From positions 51,672,501 through 51,736,500 of the forward strand of contig NC_083704.1 in the NCBI RefSeq assembly GCF_033118175.1: a stretch of DNA of 64,000 nt, written 5' to 3'. Below, one piece after another: positions 11,526 through 23,436 of the stretch. Under the pieces are notes generated by a model. That model saw only the letters and a program-made list of their open reading frames with translations, searched no databases and was not told the DNA's origin. How positions within the stretch are numbered: position 1 is the stretch's first letter; every line of letters starts with the position of its first letter. The stretch is from Dama dama (taxonomy: Eukaryota > Chordata > Mammalia > Artiodactyla > Cervidae). Position numbers and translations under genes: made by a program.

Positions 11526-12059
11526 GAGGCTTCAACTCTCTAATAAGGAGAGAGTAGAAATCTAAGTATTTTAGAAGTCGGATAAATTCTTCAAGGTCAC
11601 AGAAGCACCAATGAATGAAGCAAAAGCAGTAAAGTACTCAGAAGAGACTTCCATGTCTGAACATCTGGGAATATATCAACTACAGAAGAGGGTATGACAC
11701 ATCTCTCTACACCACGGGAGGTCAGGTGAACAGGAAGGCTCTTTCACAATGAGACACTGTTGTTCCCTACACAGCCTGTATGGATAGTGTAAGTAATTCT
11801 TGTGAGTTTAAAGTTTGACATCAATAATAATAATAAATTTCACATAAGCTAAAGTTAATTTCAGCTGTGTGTGACTGATAAACATTTACTGAGTGGATGC
11901 CAAGAGTTGAACTGCTTTGGGGGTTGTGTAGTAAACAAGTCTCTTACAGGAAACTCAAGAAAAAGTACATATAGGAATTCAGAGTGGAAATGCTACTTCA
12001 GTCAGAAGTTTGCATAAGAAATGACCATTGCCTAATTTACTGCTCTTCTCCTTGCTACC
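11526..12059. other. unique sequence
   Basis: AT-rich sequence with nothing recognisable except a short TAA-rich run near 11823-11836. Confidence 0.35.
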
Positions 12060-12460
12060 TACATGCTCTGTGAAAAGAACACTGAAGAGCAAGTCTACCA
12101 TGAGCGAGCAACATGCAAGGCTCTGTCCTAGGCCCCCGAAGAAGACAGCAAGGAAGACCAATGAAAAAATTTAACCAATATTCTTGCCTCTTTAGGGTGT
12201 AAAGAAATACCCATGGAAAAAGCTACCTAGACAGTGCAAGTTCCAACAGAGAGGCAAGCAAGATGCAGTGTAGAAGCTATTATTTTAGAGGTTGCCCAGG
12301 GAAGACCTCTCTGGGAAGATGACCTAAGAGCAGAGACCTGGGTGATAAAGGAGTGAACAAGAATATATCTGAGGAAGCACATTCCAAGCAGTAGGAAGAG
12401 GAGAGTCATTTTGAAGACTAATGAGGATGCCATCATGGCTGGAGTGGACTAAAAACAGGA
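12060..12460. repeat. probable L2 LINE relic
   Basis: 'tgcccagggaagacctctctgggaagatgacct', 'gagcagagacctgggtgataaagg' and 'aggaagcacattccaagcag' occur in the order found in L2 3' regions. It is diverged and its limits are approximate. Confidence 0.5.
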
Positions 12461-12984
12461 CATGACTAAGAGACAGAAGGCAGATGACATACTGATATTT
12501 CTTTGATCCTTGCTCTGGTCCACAGGCTGGAAATACTTTAGACTGCCAAGTTTTGCTCAGGGAAACAGTTTCCCCTTCCCATTGTCCAGAAATTCTCTGC
12601 CCCTCAGTCAAAAAGAAACAGTAATTATAATTTTCACAGAGCCTTATCATGCCTCACTTTGGCCAACTACACAGGGAAAGGCTATGACTTAAGTCACTTG
12701 TATTATTTGAAAGTTGGCTGCTGTGTGTAGCATAAATGATACTTTCTACAGAAAAAGGATCACAGGATAGAGCAGGATGTGCCTGAATACATATCATACA
12801 CTGCATTTGACACTCCTCTGACAGAACATCTAGGGAGTGAAAGTTTTCCCAGTAGAGGTCTTCTAGTTAAATTTCTTGCAAAGAATCAAAGTAACATAAG
12901 CACCAATCTGTACATCAGCCATTTAAGACCACTTGGGTGCTGTTACCTCTGACTTTGTAAATGAGGGCACTTAACTGATAAGAC

Positions 12985-13075
12985 ACAGTGTCTTGTTTCT
13001 CAACTTACGGAAAGTGCTTTAAAAGTGTCTAGTACATAGAAAGTACACCATAAGCACTTATTAATAAACTAAAAA
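12985..13075 (+). repeat. possible MIR 3' end
   Basis: 'aaagtgctttaaaagtgtctagtacatagaaagtacaccataagcac' resembles the end of MIR ('...gtgcctggcacatagtaag...'). Short and diverged. Confidence 0.4.
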
Positions 13076-13079
13076 TAAC

Positions 13080-14040
13080 CCATGAATGACAAGAGGAATG
13101 AATTAGCTACATTAAAATTAAGAACTCCGTTCATCAAAAGACACCACAAAGAACAAAAGGATGTGCCACAAACCAGGAAAAGTTTGTACAGCATGTAATC
13201 AACAAAGGATTAGTCACCAGCACAAATAAAGAACACCAGTGAATGAATAAGACAAAGGCAATCCAGCTGAAAAATGGGGATAAGACTAGACAGACACTTC
13301 AAAATAGAGGAAAACTAAAGGGTTTTATAGAAAGAAGCTCAACCTCATAAGACAAAGAAATACATATTAAAACCTCAATGAGACCTTCTTGGAATCATCA
13401 CATCAGAAAAATTAAAAAGTACAACATCAAGTGTTACATAATGCTACATAGGACCCTCTGGAAAACAAGTGGCCATCATCCAGTAAAGCTGAAGATGCGT
13501 ACACACTTTCCAGTTCCACTCCGAGGCAATCCTTTGCACATGTGCACCAAGAGAGATTCAGAAGCCCATGACTGTAGCATCATTTGAACTAGAAAAACAT
13601 GGAAACATCACAAATGTCCACCACCAGTAAATGTATAAAAAGATCACGGTATATTCTGATATACAGCAGTGAAAACAGATGAACTGCAAACAAACATCAG
13701 AGATACAATTGAGAGAAAACTACAAGTTAGGGAAGAGAATGTATTCAATCTAATTCCATTTATATAAACCTCAAAAACGTGCACAACTAAAAATAGGTTG
13801 CTGAGGGATTAAAACACATGTGGTATAACTATCAAAAAAAGTAAAGATGGATAGAATTCAGGATCATGGTCCCCTCTGTGTGGAAAGAAAGAGAAGAGAA
13901 GGGGTACACAGAAGAGTAAAGGCAATGGTCATGTGTTTAATAGGGATTGTGGGTCTGCTGATTTTCACAGTATCTTGAGTTGAATTTTAAAGTATTTTAT
14001 AAATATTCTTTAGTATCAACTCAAATAAAAAAAGAACAAG
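13080..14040 (+). repeat. old L1 ORF2 end plus 3' UTR
   Basis: The sense-strand order fits the L1 ORF2 C-terminal coding region: 'cgttcatcaaaagacaccac', 'ctagacagacacttc', 'aacctcaatgagacc', 'catggaaacatcacaaatgtccacc'. A short 3' UTR ending in an A-rich tail near 14030 follows. Many stops; not coding. Confidence 0.75.
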
Positions 14041-14149
14041 ATTTCCTCCATTTCTAAACACAGGCAAATTCTATTGCAGGCCCAGCTGTCATGCTATTTT
14101 CTTGGTTTTCTCTTCTGGACTCCCACTGGCATTCCATTCAGCCCTGGAT

Positions 14150-14320
14150 AAACGACGCAGTGGTAAAGCAAAGTGGTAAGATCATACCGAGGTTCTAACT
14201 GTGGCTTTGCCACTCACGCAACTGCATTATCTTAGGCAGACTGCTTACCCTCTTCGTGCCTCAGCCTCCAAACTGTAAATAAGGAACAATAAGAGTATCT
14301 CTGTGACACGGTTATGCTAG
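14150..14320 (+). repeat. MIR SINE, sense
   Basis: 'tggctttgccactcacgcaactgcattatcttaggcagactgcttaccctcttcgtgcctcagcc' followed by '...ctgtaaataaggaacaataagagta' is a clear MIR core in sense orientation. Confidence 0.8.
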
Positions 14321-14499
14321 GCCCTTCCCAGAAACGTCTGGGCTCAGGAGGGCTTTAGAATTCAGAATTTTTCAGACTGCAGAAAACATATTCCTAACAT
14401 CCCAGAAGGATCTGGAGGAGCACTCTATAACCAAATACTTTTCATGTTTCTTCAGCGGAACACCGAAAATTGACACTAAAATGAACAAAAACTGTATTA

Positions 14500-14672
14500 T
14501 AATCTCATACAGGCTCAAGAGAATTTGAGGGGATAAAGAAAATGCTGTAAGACTGAATTGTGTTAATAGTAATACAACTCTATAAATATACTGAAAATCA
14601 CAGAATTGAACGCTTAAAGCAGGTCAATTTCATGGTATGTAAACTATACCTCAATAAAGTTGTTTAAAAGAA
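14500..14672 (+). repeat. old L1 3' end
   Basis: 'cacagaattgaacgcttaaagcag...tttcatggtatgtaaactatacctcaataaag' is the characteristic tail of old mammalian L1, ending in 'gttgtttaaaag'. Confidence 0.75.
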
Positions 14673-14883
14673 CCCGTCAGCTTTTAAAAAGTCTCACGTC
14701 AATTCAGGTGATGTTTTATCACCAAATTGGTTCATTTAAAAAATCCAGTTCAGTTTTAGAAATTTTTAAATTCAGAGCTGCATATCAGAGAACGTGGACC
14801 TGTGTTTGCCGAGCTCTCTGAACACACAGGATGTGCTCAGCATGCCAGTGTGTATTACTGTCAATACTGTTATTTCATTCAGT

Positions 14884-15052
14884 CTAGTACTTCTCAAGAC
14901 ATGGTCTATGAGAATTTGGGGTGGGGCAATTCTTCATTGCAATTCAACCCCACACACTGCAGTCCAATAGTGCTCTCAGCACCTGTGACGATTAAAATTT
15001 CTCTGCACATTTCTAAGCACTGAAGGAGAATAATGCCAGTTGAGAACCATTA
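14884..15052. mobile_element. hAT-Charlie-type nonautonomous element (MER20-like)
   Basis: One end reads 'ctagtacttctcaa' and the other is the inverted 'gttgagaaccatta', degenerate forms of the CAGTGGTTCTCAA terminal repeat of MER5/MER20 elements. Inside, 'caatagtgctctcagcacctgtgacgattaaaatttctctgcaca' fits MER20. A clean 8-bp target duplication is not visible. Confidence 0.65.
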
Positions 15053-15564
15053 AGCCTGTTAAACTCTAAACTCCTTAATGGAAGAGACCAAGTCTTGCTC
15101 ATCATGGTAAAATGAGACTACTTTGTAGAAGAGCATGTACAAAAATTGCTAGCAGGAAGCAGCACTCAAATGTGACTTCATTTCTCCCCTTTTTGATTTT
15201 TTTATAACTGTTTACATTTTCCATTTTCACCACATTTGAAAGAACATTAAATCAATGACATAATTAAGATATGTGTTGTGAAAGTAACTTCTTAAAACTG
15301 CTAGAGTGAACAAAGAAAGCAATGAACATTTTCATATTATGCCATCAAGTCTTTAAGAAATGCTCTACTACTTGCAGAACAGATTTCAGACAAGGTATAC
15401 CAGTATTTCATCAAGACCCACAGTTTCTTAAGCATTTATTGCTGACTTCCACTGATAGGAGTTCACAGAAAATGACACTAACTTATGTGGTAAACATTAA
15501 ATCAAACAAAGTTCAATCTAACGGCATACTGTGAAAAACGGAGAACAAAAAAGAAGTACTATGA
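15053..15564. other. unique sequence
   Basis: AT-rich sequence with no recognisable gene or repeat. Confidence 0.35.
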
Positions 15565-15778
15565 CACTGCTGTATTTAAAATGGGTAACCAACAAGGGCC
15601 GACTGTATGGCACCAGGAACTCGGCTCAGTGTTATGTGGTAGCCTCAATGGGAAGGGGGTTGATACATGTCTAAGTAAGGCTAAGTCCCTTCACTGTTCA
15701 CCTCAAACTATCACAACACTGTTAATCAGCTATACACCAATGCAAAATAAAAAGTTTAAAAAAAGAGAGAGAGAGAGA
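15565..15778 (+). mobile_element. artiodactyl L1 3' end, 5'-truncated
   Basis: 'atgggtaaccaacaagggccgactgtatggcaccaggaactcggctc', then 'cagctatacaccaatgcaaaataaaaagttt' and an A/G-rich tail with (ga)n. This is the sense-strand 3' UTR of a ruminant-type L1. It is better preserved than the old L1 relics. Confidence 0.78.
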
Positions 15779-16044
15779 ACTGGGACTTAAAGAAAACATC
15801 TATTTCTAAGATGCCACCAAAACAAGAAAGAAGTACTCTGTTTCCTTTCTTTTTCTTTATATCTACAAAGCTCTTAGTCAACCACCACCACGGTGCAGTC
15901 CAGGGCCAGGCTTGCTCCATACGGCTCTCCCCAGCCCTCCAGGCATGAAATGCACCACCACCCTCCCAGGGTCCCTGTCCATGGTTATGATGCTTGCTGC
16001 CCAAAATCCAGAAAACAAAACCCACAGTGACAGAGAGATAGACA

Positions 16045-16195
16045 TTGGCTGGCCCAATTCCCTATTTTATAGGTAGAGAAACTAGGAACTAGAGAAACCA
16101 AGATACTTGCCCAGATTCACACAGTGACATATGAACTAGTCCAGAGGGGAACACAGAGGTCATTAGTCCCAGGTCTTTTGATGACCTACACAGCT
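16045..16195 (-). repeat. MIR SINE, antisense
   Basis: 'ccctattttataggtagagaaactaggaactagagaaaccaagatacttgcccagattcacacagtgacat' is the reverse complement of the MIR core. A degenerate 5' region follows. Confidence 0.75.
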
Positions 16196-16613
16196 ATCAA
16201 CAAGGCCTCTTTGTAAGACCACAAGTCAAAATGGAGAAAGGAGTCCTTCACTGCCCTAGAGCCCTGGCACTGGACCAGCCCAGTATAGTCATGACTTAGA
16301 CCGTGTAACACTCTCCATCCCTTAGTTCCTTCATCCATAAAGTGAGGATGAAAGCATTTGCTTTAGAGTGATATGGGGGTACACGGACACAAAACATAAA
16401 AAAGGCCCTCACTCTCTATACAATCTAAGAAACACAAAAAAGGACTGAAATGCTACCTGTGCTTACAGATTTCTGTGAACATTCCCCTATGAACATTCCG
16501 TAAGATTTCTGGAACCTCTGTTGCTCTCCTACCTATGTTTCTCCATAACAAGTAAAAATTACCCCTGATGATCAAGAATGGTTGTTGGTTAGACAGCCAT
16601 TGATAACCAAAGT
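16196..16613. other. unique sequence
   Basis: A stretch near 16255-16370 is weakly MIR-like; nothing else recognised. Confidence 0.3.
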
Positions 16614-16913
16614 CAGGTATCAGCAAACTGTGATCCATGGGTTGAATCTGGCCAACCACCTATGGAATGGTAGTTTTAAAAAAAAAAAAAAAAAGAGTAA
16701 TACTTCATGACTTGTGAAAAGAATAAGAAATTCAAATGTCAGTATCAATAAAGTTGTACTGGAACACAGCCAGCTTCATTAGTTTCTGTACTGTTTATGA
16801 CTACTCTTACACAACCACAGCCAAGTTAAGAAGTTGTGTCAGAGATCGCATGGTCAGGGGACTGTAAGACTTATCATTTGGCCCCTTATAGAAAAACAGC
16901 ATGCTAATCCCTC
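16614..16913. mobile_element. hAT-Charlie-type nonautonomous element
   Basis: It begins with CAGGTATCAGCAAACT and ends with the inverted equivalent (AGCATGCTAATCCCTC), degenerate copies of the CAGGGGTCAGCAAACT terminal repeat. Internal blocks 'aataaagttgtactggaacacagccag', 'gactgtaagac' and 'tttggcccctta' fit the same family as the copy near 62.2-62.5 kb. An A17 tract (about 16679-16695) interrupts the usual sequence. I do not name the exact family. Confidence 0.75.
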
Positions 16914-17123
16914 CTTTTAATTAAAGAGAACTAAGCTTTTAAATAGAAGTATCATGTGAGAACACCACAATACATGTTATGAACACATCCCAGGGTCTGA
17001 GAAAATTAGACTTGGTAAACCCTACCATAAGGCAGGGTTTCTTTTATAAATGATGATGTTAAGACTAATACGGATGATCCAGTTCCAGGCAAGATGGATT
17101 AAGAACATCTGCCTTACCTCTTT

Positions 17124-17345
17124 GAAAGTGAAAGTGAAGTGAAAAGTCACTCAGTCATGTCAGACTCTTTGCGACCCCATGGACTGTAGCCCACTAGGCT
17201 CCTCCATCCATGGAATTTTCTAGGCAAGAATACTGGAGTGGGGTGCCATTTCCTTCTCCAGGGGATCTTCCTGACCCAGGGATGGAACCCGGGTCTCCTG
17301 CATTGTGGGCAGACGCTTTACTGTCTCAGCCACCAGGGAATCCCA
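17124..17345 (-). mobile_element. Bov-tA SINE, antisense, with perfect 13-bp target duplication
   Basis: Direct repeats gccttacctcttt at 17111-17123 and 17346-17358 bound the element exactly. Inside, the plus strand shows the reverse complement of Bov-tA from a GAAAGT-rich tail (about 17124-17150) through 'actctttgcgacc', 'ggcaagaatactggagtggg' and 'gaacccgggtctcc' to 'cagccaccagggaatcc'. The perfect duplication suggests a fairly young insertion. Confidence 0.96.
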
Positions 17346-18769
17346 GCCTTACCTCTTTAACTGCATGTAAATATAAAAGCTGATAGAAAGCGTGGAGCAC
17401 CTGAGGACTCTGACAGGTCAATGGTAGCTGGTAGACCGAGGAAGAAAACCAGAACACAGAGGACCACCAAACCAGTGGTGAATTTTCCATTGCTGTTTTT
17501 GTTCTCTATGGTATTACCCAAGCTGAATTCAAAGGTCCAGCACCCAGAAGTGCTCACTAGGAATGTAAAGAATGAACTTGGAAGAGAAGCCCTCACTTTT
17601 CAGCCCAAGGAGCCAAAAAATAAATAAATAAATAACTCTTAATCTCCTAATGTTCAGAGAAATCCCCTGTATTGGTTTTGCTTTTTTCTGATCTCTCTTA
17701 CCTCAACCCCTGGCAATCCCACAGAGCCACAGAAAAACAGTAGAAGTGAGCAGGCACCTAAAACTCAGAGAAAATGGAATGATTTTCTCTAAGAAGAGGA
17801 ACTGTAGTTCTAGAAACAAGAGGATAAAAAGAGGACCTCAGGGAATCAGAAATTGTCAGAGAGATTTCAGAGAGAGGGCAGCTTCAGGGAATTTATCACA
17901 AGGTGGCATATTAGTATTTGGCTCACCTCTGAGCTGTTCACCGTGCACCTGATTCTAAACAGCATGCCAACAGCTTTGAGATCTGCCCTTTGGAATAGAT
18001 GATTGCCCAGGTCCCAGACTGGGCAGTGGAACACACAAACACGGGACAGATTCAAATGACACTGAAAAAGTTTTGAAAACTGAACTGATGTTAGAAATAC
18101 AGCCTATGGAATGCAAGTCAAAACTTGCAACCAGATCAATCTGCTCACAGAAGAAAAGATAAACAGTCTCCATAAGATATAAACAAGACCCAGAAAACCA
18201 TAACATAATATCCAAATGTCTAGAATGCAATCTGAAATTACTCAGCATATGAAATCCAGGTAACTCAACTTGCAAGGAAAAAAACAATTAAAAGATATCA
18301 ACCCCTTGTCTGGCAGAAACCAATACAATTCTGCAAAGCAATTATCCTTCAGTTAAAAAATAAATAATTTTTTTTAAAAAAGACATCGATCTCAAGATAA
18401 CATAGACAATGGAATTATCTAATGAATAGTTTAAAGCAGCTATTATAACCATGCCCCAGGAAGTAAGGATGAACACGCTGAAACTAATGGAATGACAGAA
18501 AATTTTAGTCCTGTCCCAAAAAAGACATAAAGAAAAACCAAATGGAAATTTTAGAAGTGAAAAATACAATAGTGGATTTTAAATGTCACTGGATGAAAAA
18601 AGAATTACAAAGATAGACAGATTCCAGGAATATGCAGGATATTACTGAAAGGCCTAACATTCATGTCATCAGAATCCCAGAAAGTGAAGAGTGGGAAAAA
18701 TATCTGAAGAAATACTGGCCAAAATTTTCCTGTATTTGTCAAAAGGCTTAAAGTGATAGTTTAAAGAAA

Positions 18770-19020
18770 CTCAGTTCAGTTCAATCACTCAGTCGTGTCC
18801 GACCCTTTGTGAACCCATGGACCGCAACACGCCAGGCCTCCTTGTCCATCACCAACTCCCAGAGTTTACCCAAACTCATGTTCATTGAGTCAGTGATGGA
18901 ATCCAACCATCTCATCTTCTGTCATCCTCTTCTTCTCCTGCCTTTAATCTTTCCCAGCATCAGGGTCTTTTCAATAAGTCAGCTCTTCACATCAAGTGGC
19001 CAAACTATTGGAGTTTCAGC
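18770..19020 (-). mobile_element. BovB LINE 3' end, antisense, inserted in old L1
   Basis: The plus strand starts at the BovB terminus ('tcagttcagttcaatcactcagtcgtgtcc') and stops after 'ccaaactattggagtttcagc', about 250 bp upstream in BovB terms. L1 sequence continues on both sides. Confidence 0.93.
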
Positions 19021-19136
19021 AAACCCTAAACAGGATAATCTCAGAGAAATCCATATCCAGATCTATCATAATCAAAATGCTAAGAACTACAAAGAAAAAA
19101 ATCTTCAAAATAGCCAGAGGAAAACAGTATATAACA

Positions 19137-19905
19137 TATCAGTTCAGTTCAGTTGCTCAGTCGTGTCCGACTCTTTGCGACCGCATGAATCACAGCATGC
19201 CAGGCCTCCCTGTCCATCACAAACTCCTGGAGTTCACCCAAACTCATGCCCATCAAGTCAGGGATACCATCCAGCCATCTCATCCTCTGTCACCCCTTTC
19301 TCCTCCTGCCCCCAATCCCTCCCAGCATCAGGGTCTTTTCCAATGAGTCAACTCTTCGCATGAGGTGGCCAAAGTACTGGAGTTTCAGCTTCAGCATCAG
19401 TCCTTCCAATGAACACCCAGGACTGATCTCCTTTAGGATAGACTGGTTGCATCTCCTTGCTGTCCAAGGGACTCTCAACAGTCTTCTCCAACACCACAGT
19501 TCAAAAGCATCAATTTTTCAATGCTCAGCTTTCTTAATAGTCCAACTCTCACATCCATACATAACCACTGGAAAAACCATAGCCTTGACTAGACGGACCT
19601 TTGTTGGCAAAGTAATGTCTCTGCTTTTTAATATGCTATCTAGGTTGGTCATAAATTTCCTTCCAAGGAGTAAGCGTCTTTTAATTTCATGGCTGCAGTC
19701 ACCATCCGCAGTGATTTTGGAGCCCAAAAAAATAAAGTCTGACACTGTTTCCACTGTCTCCCCATCTATTTCCCATGAGGTGATGGGACCAGATGCCATG
19801 ATCTTAGTTTTCTGAATGTTAAGCTTTAAGCCAACTCTTTCACTTTCCTCTTTCACTTTCATCAAGAGGCTTTTTAGTTCCTCTTCACTTTCTGCCATAA
19901 GGGTG
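19137..19905 (-). mobile_element. BovB LINE 3' portion, antisense, about 770 bp
   Basis: It runs from the BovB terminus ('cagttcagttcagttgctcag') to 'gccataagggtggtatc', so it is 5'-truncated inside the RT-coding region. The minus-strand frame (about 19518-19898, 126 codons) encodes the region just after the RT catalytic box: a run of E-rich residues starting MAESEEEL, then GLKLNIQKTKIM and FLGSKI. This is the standard RTE-clade C-terminal RT segment. It is not functional: no endonuclease and no upstream RT. Its 655-bp outer part is an inverted match to the plus-strand BovB that starts at 20062. Confidence 0.95.
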
Positions 19906-20061
19906 GTATCATATAGGGAACAATGATTTAAATAACTTCTCAGAAGAAACCATGGAGGTCAGAGAGTAGAGAAACAGTATTTACAAAGTGATGAAAGAAC
20001 TGTCAACCCAGAATTCTATAAACATCCTTTGAAAATGAAGGTGAATGACATTTTCAGAGGT

Positions 20062-20715
20062 TGGTCCCATCACTTCAAGGCAAATAGATGGGGAAACAAT
20101 GAAAACAGTGACAGCCTTTACTTTCTTGGGCTCCAAAATCACTGCAGAATGGTGACAGCAGCCATAAAATTAAAAGACGCTTGCTCCTTGGAAAACAGCT
20201 ATGACCAAACTAGACAGCATATTAAAAAGCAGAGACATTACCTGGCCACCAAAGGTCCGTCTAATCAAAGCTTTGGTTTTTCCAGTAGTCATGTATGGAT
20301 GTGAGAGTTGGACCATAAAGAAAGCTGAGCACTGAAGAACTGATGCTTTTGAACTGTGGTGTTTGAGAAGACTCTCGAGAGTCCCATGGACTGCAAGGAG
20401 ATCAAACCAGTCAATCCTAAAGGAAATCAGTCCTGAATATTCATTCAAAGGACTGATGCTGAAGCTGAAACTCCCAACATTTTGGCCCCCTGATATGAAG
20501 AACTGACCTAGGAAAAGACCCTGATGGTGCGAAAGATTGAAGGCAGGAGGAGAAGGGGATGAGAGAGGATGAGATGGTTGGATGGCATCACCACCTCGAT
20601 GGACATAAGTTTTAGCAAGCTCCAGGAGTTGGTCATGGACAGGGAAGCCTGGTGTGCTGCAGTCCATGGGGTCGCAAAGAGTCGGACACAACTGAGTGAC
20701 TGAACTGATTACTGA
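20062..20715 (+). mobile_element. BovB LINE 3' portion, sense, about 650 bp
   Basis: Sense-strand BovB from 'ggtcccatcacttcaaggc' to the terminus 'cacaactgagtgactgaactga'. It carries single-base differences and short indels and has no long plus-strand frame. The long minus-strand frame (20170-20760) is an antisense shadow. It is the plus-strand arm of an inverted repeat with the 19137 copy. Confidence 0.95.
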
Positions 20716-20721
20716 TTCACT

Positions 20722-20805
20722 TGGTTGTACAGAAGAAACTAATACAATACTGTAAATCAACTATACTCCAATAAATTTTCTTTAGAAATAAAATAAAATT
20801 TTTTT
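20722..20805 (+). repeat. short L1 3' tail
   Basis: 'aaactaatacaatactgtaaatcaactatactccaataaa' is the diagnostic last stretch of artiodactyl-type L1, followed by an A/T-rich tail. Only about 80 bp remain. Confidence 0.7.
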
Positions 20806-21520
20806 AATGCTGCTAACAAATTAGATAAGCTACATGAAATGGAAAAATTCTTAGGAAGAAACTACTAATACTGACTCAAGATAAAATAGTAACTCTGAAC
20901 AGGTCTATGGTTAAGTAAAGAGACTGAATTAGTAACCAAAAATTCCCTGAAAGAAAAGCCCAGGCCCACATGCTAGTGAATTCTACCAAATGTTTAAAGG
21001 AGAATTAATGCCAATCCTTCATAAACACTTCCACAAAAATCAGAAGCCTTACCTTGATATTAAACCAGATAAAGATATCACAGGAAAAAAACTATATATA
21101 AAATCCAAAAACTTCTAATGATAAAACACTCAACAAAACTAGGAATAGAAGGAAACTTTTTTGGTCTAAAAAAATTATGAAAAATCATAGCTAACATCAT
21201 AATTAGTGGTAAAGATTGAAGGTTTTCCCCCTAAGATCAAGAAAAACAGATACATTTAAATGAAATGTTAACAAATATTCAAATAATCCAAAAGGAGGCA
21301 GAAAATGGGCAACAGAAGAATGAAAAAGAGATGAAAGAATATAAATAAAATGGTACACCTAAATATAAACATATTGATAATAATGAGTAATCTAAATTGA
21401 TAATAATGATAATCTAAACACATTTATGAAAATAGAGATCATCCTCAATGAAATAAATCAAAGATGACCTACATAAATAGAGAAATACACTATGTTTATG
21501 AATTGGAAAATTCAATATTA

Positions 21521-21736
21521 TAGCTGACGCTTGAACAACATAGGCTTGAACTGTACAGGTCCACTTATACATGGATTTCTCTCAGTAAATACAGATGCAG
21601 TTCTACATGATCCACGGATGGCTGACTCAGCATATGTGGAGCTACAGATACAGATAGCCAACTACAGTTATACACAGATTTTTGACTGCACAGAAGGTCA
21701 GTACCTCTAACTCCTACATTGCTCAAGGGTCAACTG
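21521..21736. mobile_element. pogo/Tigger-type MITE inserted at a TA in L1
   Basis: The ends are inverted copies of CAGTTGACCCTTGAACAA: tagctgacgcttgaacaaca at the left and 'gctcaagggtcaactg' at the right. TA flanks both sides (21519-21520 and 21737-21738). Internal 'aactgtacaggtccacttatacatggattt' and 'atttttgactgcac' are sub-terminal repeats of the same family. Only 216 bp and no transposase, so it was non-autonomous. Confidence 0.85.
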
Positions 21737-22448
21737 TAGTTAAAGTGTAAATTCTACCTAAATCTGTAGATTAAATGCAATCAAAGTAAGCTTTTTTTGA
21801 ATCCACAAAGCTGAATCTAAAACTTAAGTGAAAAGACAAAGAAACTAGAATAGACAAAAACAATTCCTAAAAATAAGAATAACGTTGGAAAATTCAAAAC
21901 ACTTGATTTAAGACTTAAAGCTATAGTAATCAAAACAGTGTGGTACTGGTGAATGAATAGATCCATGGAACAGAACAGAGTCCAGAAAAAGTCTCAAGTA
22001 TGGCCAGTTGATTTTTGACAAATGTACAAAGATAATTCTATTGAGAAAGGATAGGCTTTTCAACAAATCATGTTGGAACAATTGGACACCCGTGTGCAAG
22101 AAACAAACAAAAAGTACCCTCAACCTAAGCCTCATACTTTATACAAAAAGTAACTCAAAACAGATCACAGATTTTAATGTAAAACTATAAAAACTTTAGA
22201 AATAACACTAGAGAAGAAGTATATAAACTGGGAGAACGTATAACCCCTCAAAGAAAAAAACTGAGAAGTTGGATGTCATCAAAAAGAAAACTTTTGCCCT
22301 ATAAAAGGCATTTAAGAGAAAGGAGAAAAAAAAAGAGAAAGGAAAGACCAGTCACAAAGTAGTAGGAAATATCTGGAAATTACATATCTGACAAAAGACC
22401 TGGATGCAAAATACATAAGGAATAATAATCCAGGAAATAATAATAATC

Positions 22449-22577
22449 CAGGCTCAGGAAAAATGATTTTGCTTCAAAGTCATTATGGTTTTTTTCACCA
22501 CTATTGTATTTCAGTATATGTTCTCTCAATTTTTATATAACCCTACGTACTTGCCATCAATATTAACCGAATGCAAA
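22449..22577 (+). repeat. dispersed duplicate, copy 1 (inside L1)
   Basis: This 129-bp segment is about 90% identical by eye to 24097-24222, in direct orientation. It interrupts L1 ORF2 sequence, and a repeated 'aataatccagg' lies just before it, so this copy looks like the inserted one. Confidence 0.85.
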
Positions 22578-23436
22578 CCTTACTGATTTCAACAGTAAGA
22601 AATCAAACAATCCAATTTTTAAATGAGCAAAAGATAGAGACAGATATTTCACCAAAAAGGATGTACAGATGGCAAATAATCGAATGAAATGATGCTTAGC
22701 ATCATTATCCATTAGAAAAGTAAAAATTAAAACCAAAATGAGATACCTCTAAACACTTATTAGAAAGACTAAAATAAAAGGTACTGACACTATTAAGTGT
22801 TGACAAGGATGCAAAGTAATTGGAACTTTCAAACATTTCTGATGGGAATGCAAAATAGTATGGCCATGCCACTCTGCGAGAATAGTTTGGCAGTTTCTTA
22901 CAACATTAAACATAAATTTACTGTATGATCCAACAATTCTCCTCCTAGGTATTTACACCACAGACATCAACTTATAGTCACACAAAAACTGGTATGTTTC
23001 TAGCAGCTATACTGAAAAATAACCAAAAACTAGAAATAAAATTTCCTTCAACAGGTGAACTGTTATATATCCATAAACGTAATATTACTCAACAATATAA
23101 AGGAACTACTGCTACCCTGTTGAACATGGATAAACCTCAATGGCATTATACTGAGTGAGTGTATTTACACAATATTCTAAAAAAGACAAAAGTCTATAGT
23201 GACGCAGAACAGATCAGAGGCTGCCCAGGGTTGGGGTGAAGGGAGAGTGTAATTGTAATTACTTCTTGTAAAAAGGCCAGATGATCAAGTTTTGGGGTGA
23301 TGGAACTGTTCTGTATCCTGATTGTGGTGGTGGGTGGACATGAAAATTCTTGTATGTGTTAAAGCTCACATAACTGTACATCAAAAACAAAACCAATTAC
23401 GGTGTGTTAATTTTTTAAATTAAAAAAAAAAAAAAA

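Larger units (their letters stand above)
17400..20050 (+). mobile_element. old L1, 5' UTR/ORF1 region, broken by two BovB insertions
   Basis: The sense order fits the 5' part of old L1: 5' UTR-like 'aagctgaattcaaaggtcc...agcacccagaagtgctcac', then about 18180-18300 'gaccc...ccaaatgtctagaatgcaatc'. Then 'ggaattatctaatgaatagtttaaagcagctat' and 'aaccaaatggaaattttagaagtgaaaaatac' near 18410-18570, and 'gaagaaatactggcc' near 18705. L1 sequence resumes at 19021-19136 and 19915-20050 ('ctgtcaacccagaattctata'). A 60-70-bp L1-tail-like piece sits at about 18305-18372. Stops throughout; non-coding. Confidence 0.65.
20806..23436 (+). mobile_element. old L1 ORF2 and 3' UTR, sense
   Basis: Recognisable ORF2 steps in order: 'cacatgctagtgaattctaccaaatg' (about 20970, RT region), 'aaaccagataaagatatcac', 'acttaaagctatagtaatcaaaacag' (21913), 'tggccagttgatttttgacaaatg' (22000), 'aaatgagcaaaagatagagac' (22622), 'gatgggaatgcaaaatagta' (22842), 'attctcctcctaggtattta' (22936). 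Then the 3' UTR to 'gtgtgttaattttttaaatt' and an A15 tail ending at 23436. It is full of stops. It is interrupted by the Tigger-like element at 21521 and by a duplicated segment at 22449. Confidence 0.85.

Noticed and set aside
19246..19815. A 189-codon plus-strand open frame, plus similar ones at 20170-20760 (minus) and 56776-57273 (plus)
   Set aside because: They are antisense shadows of BovB. The same frame recurs with nearly the same residues in each copy because the repeats are the same, not because it is a gene.
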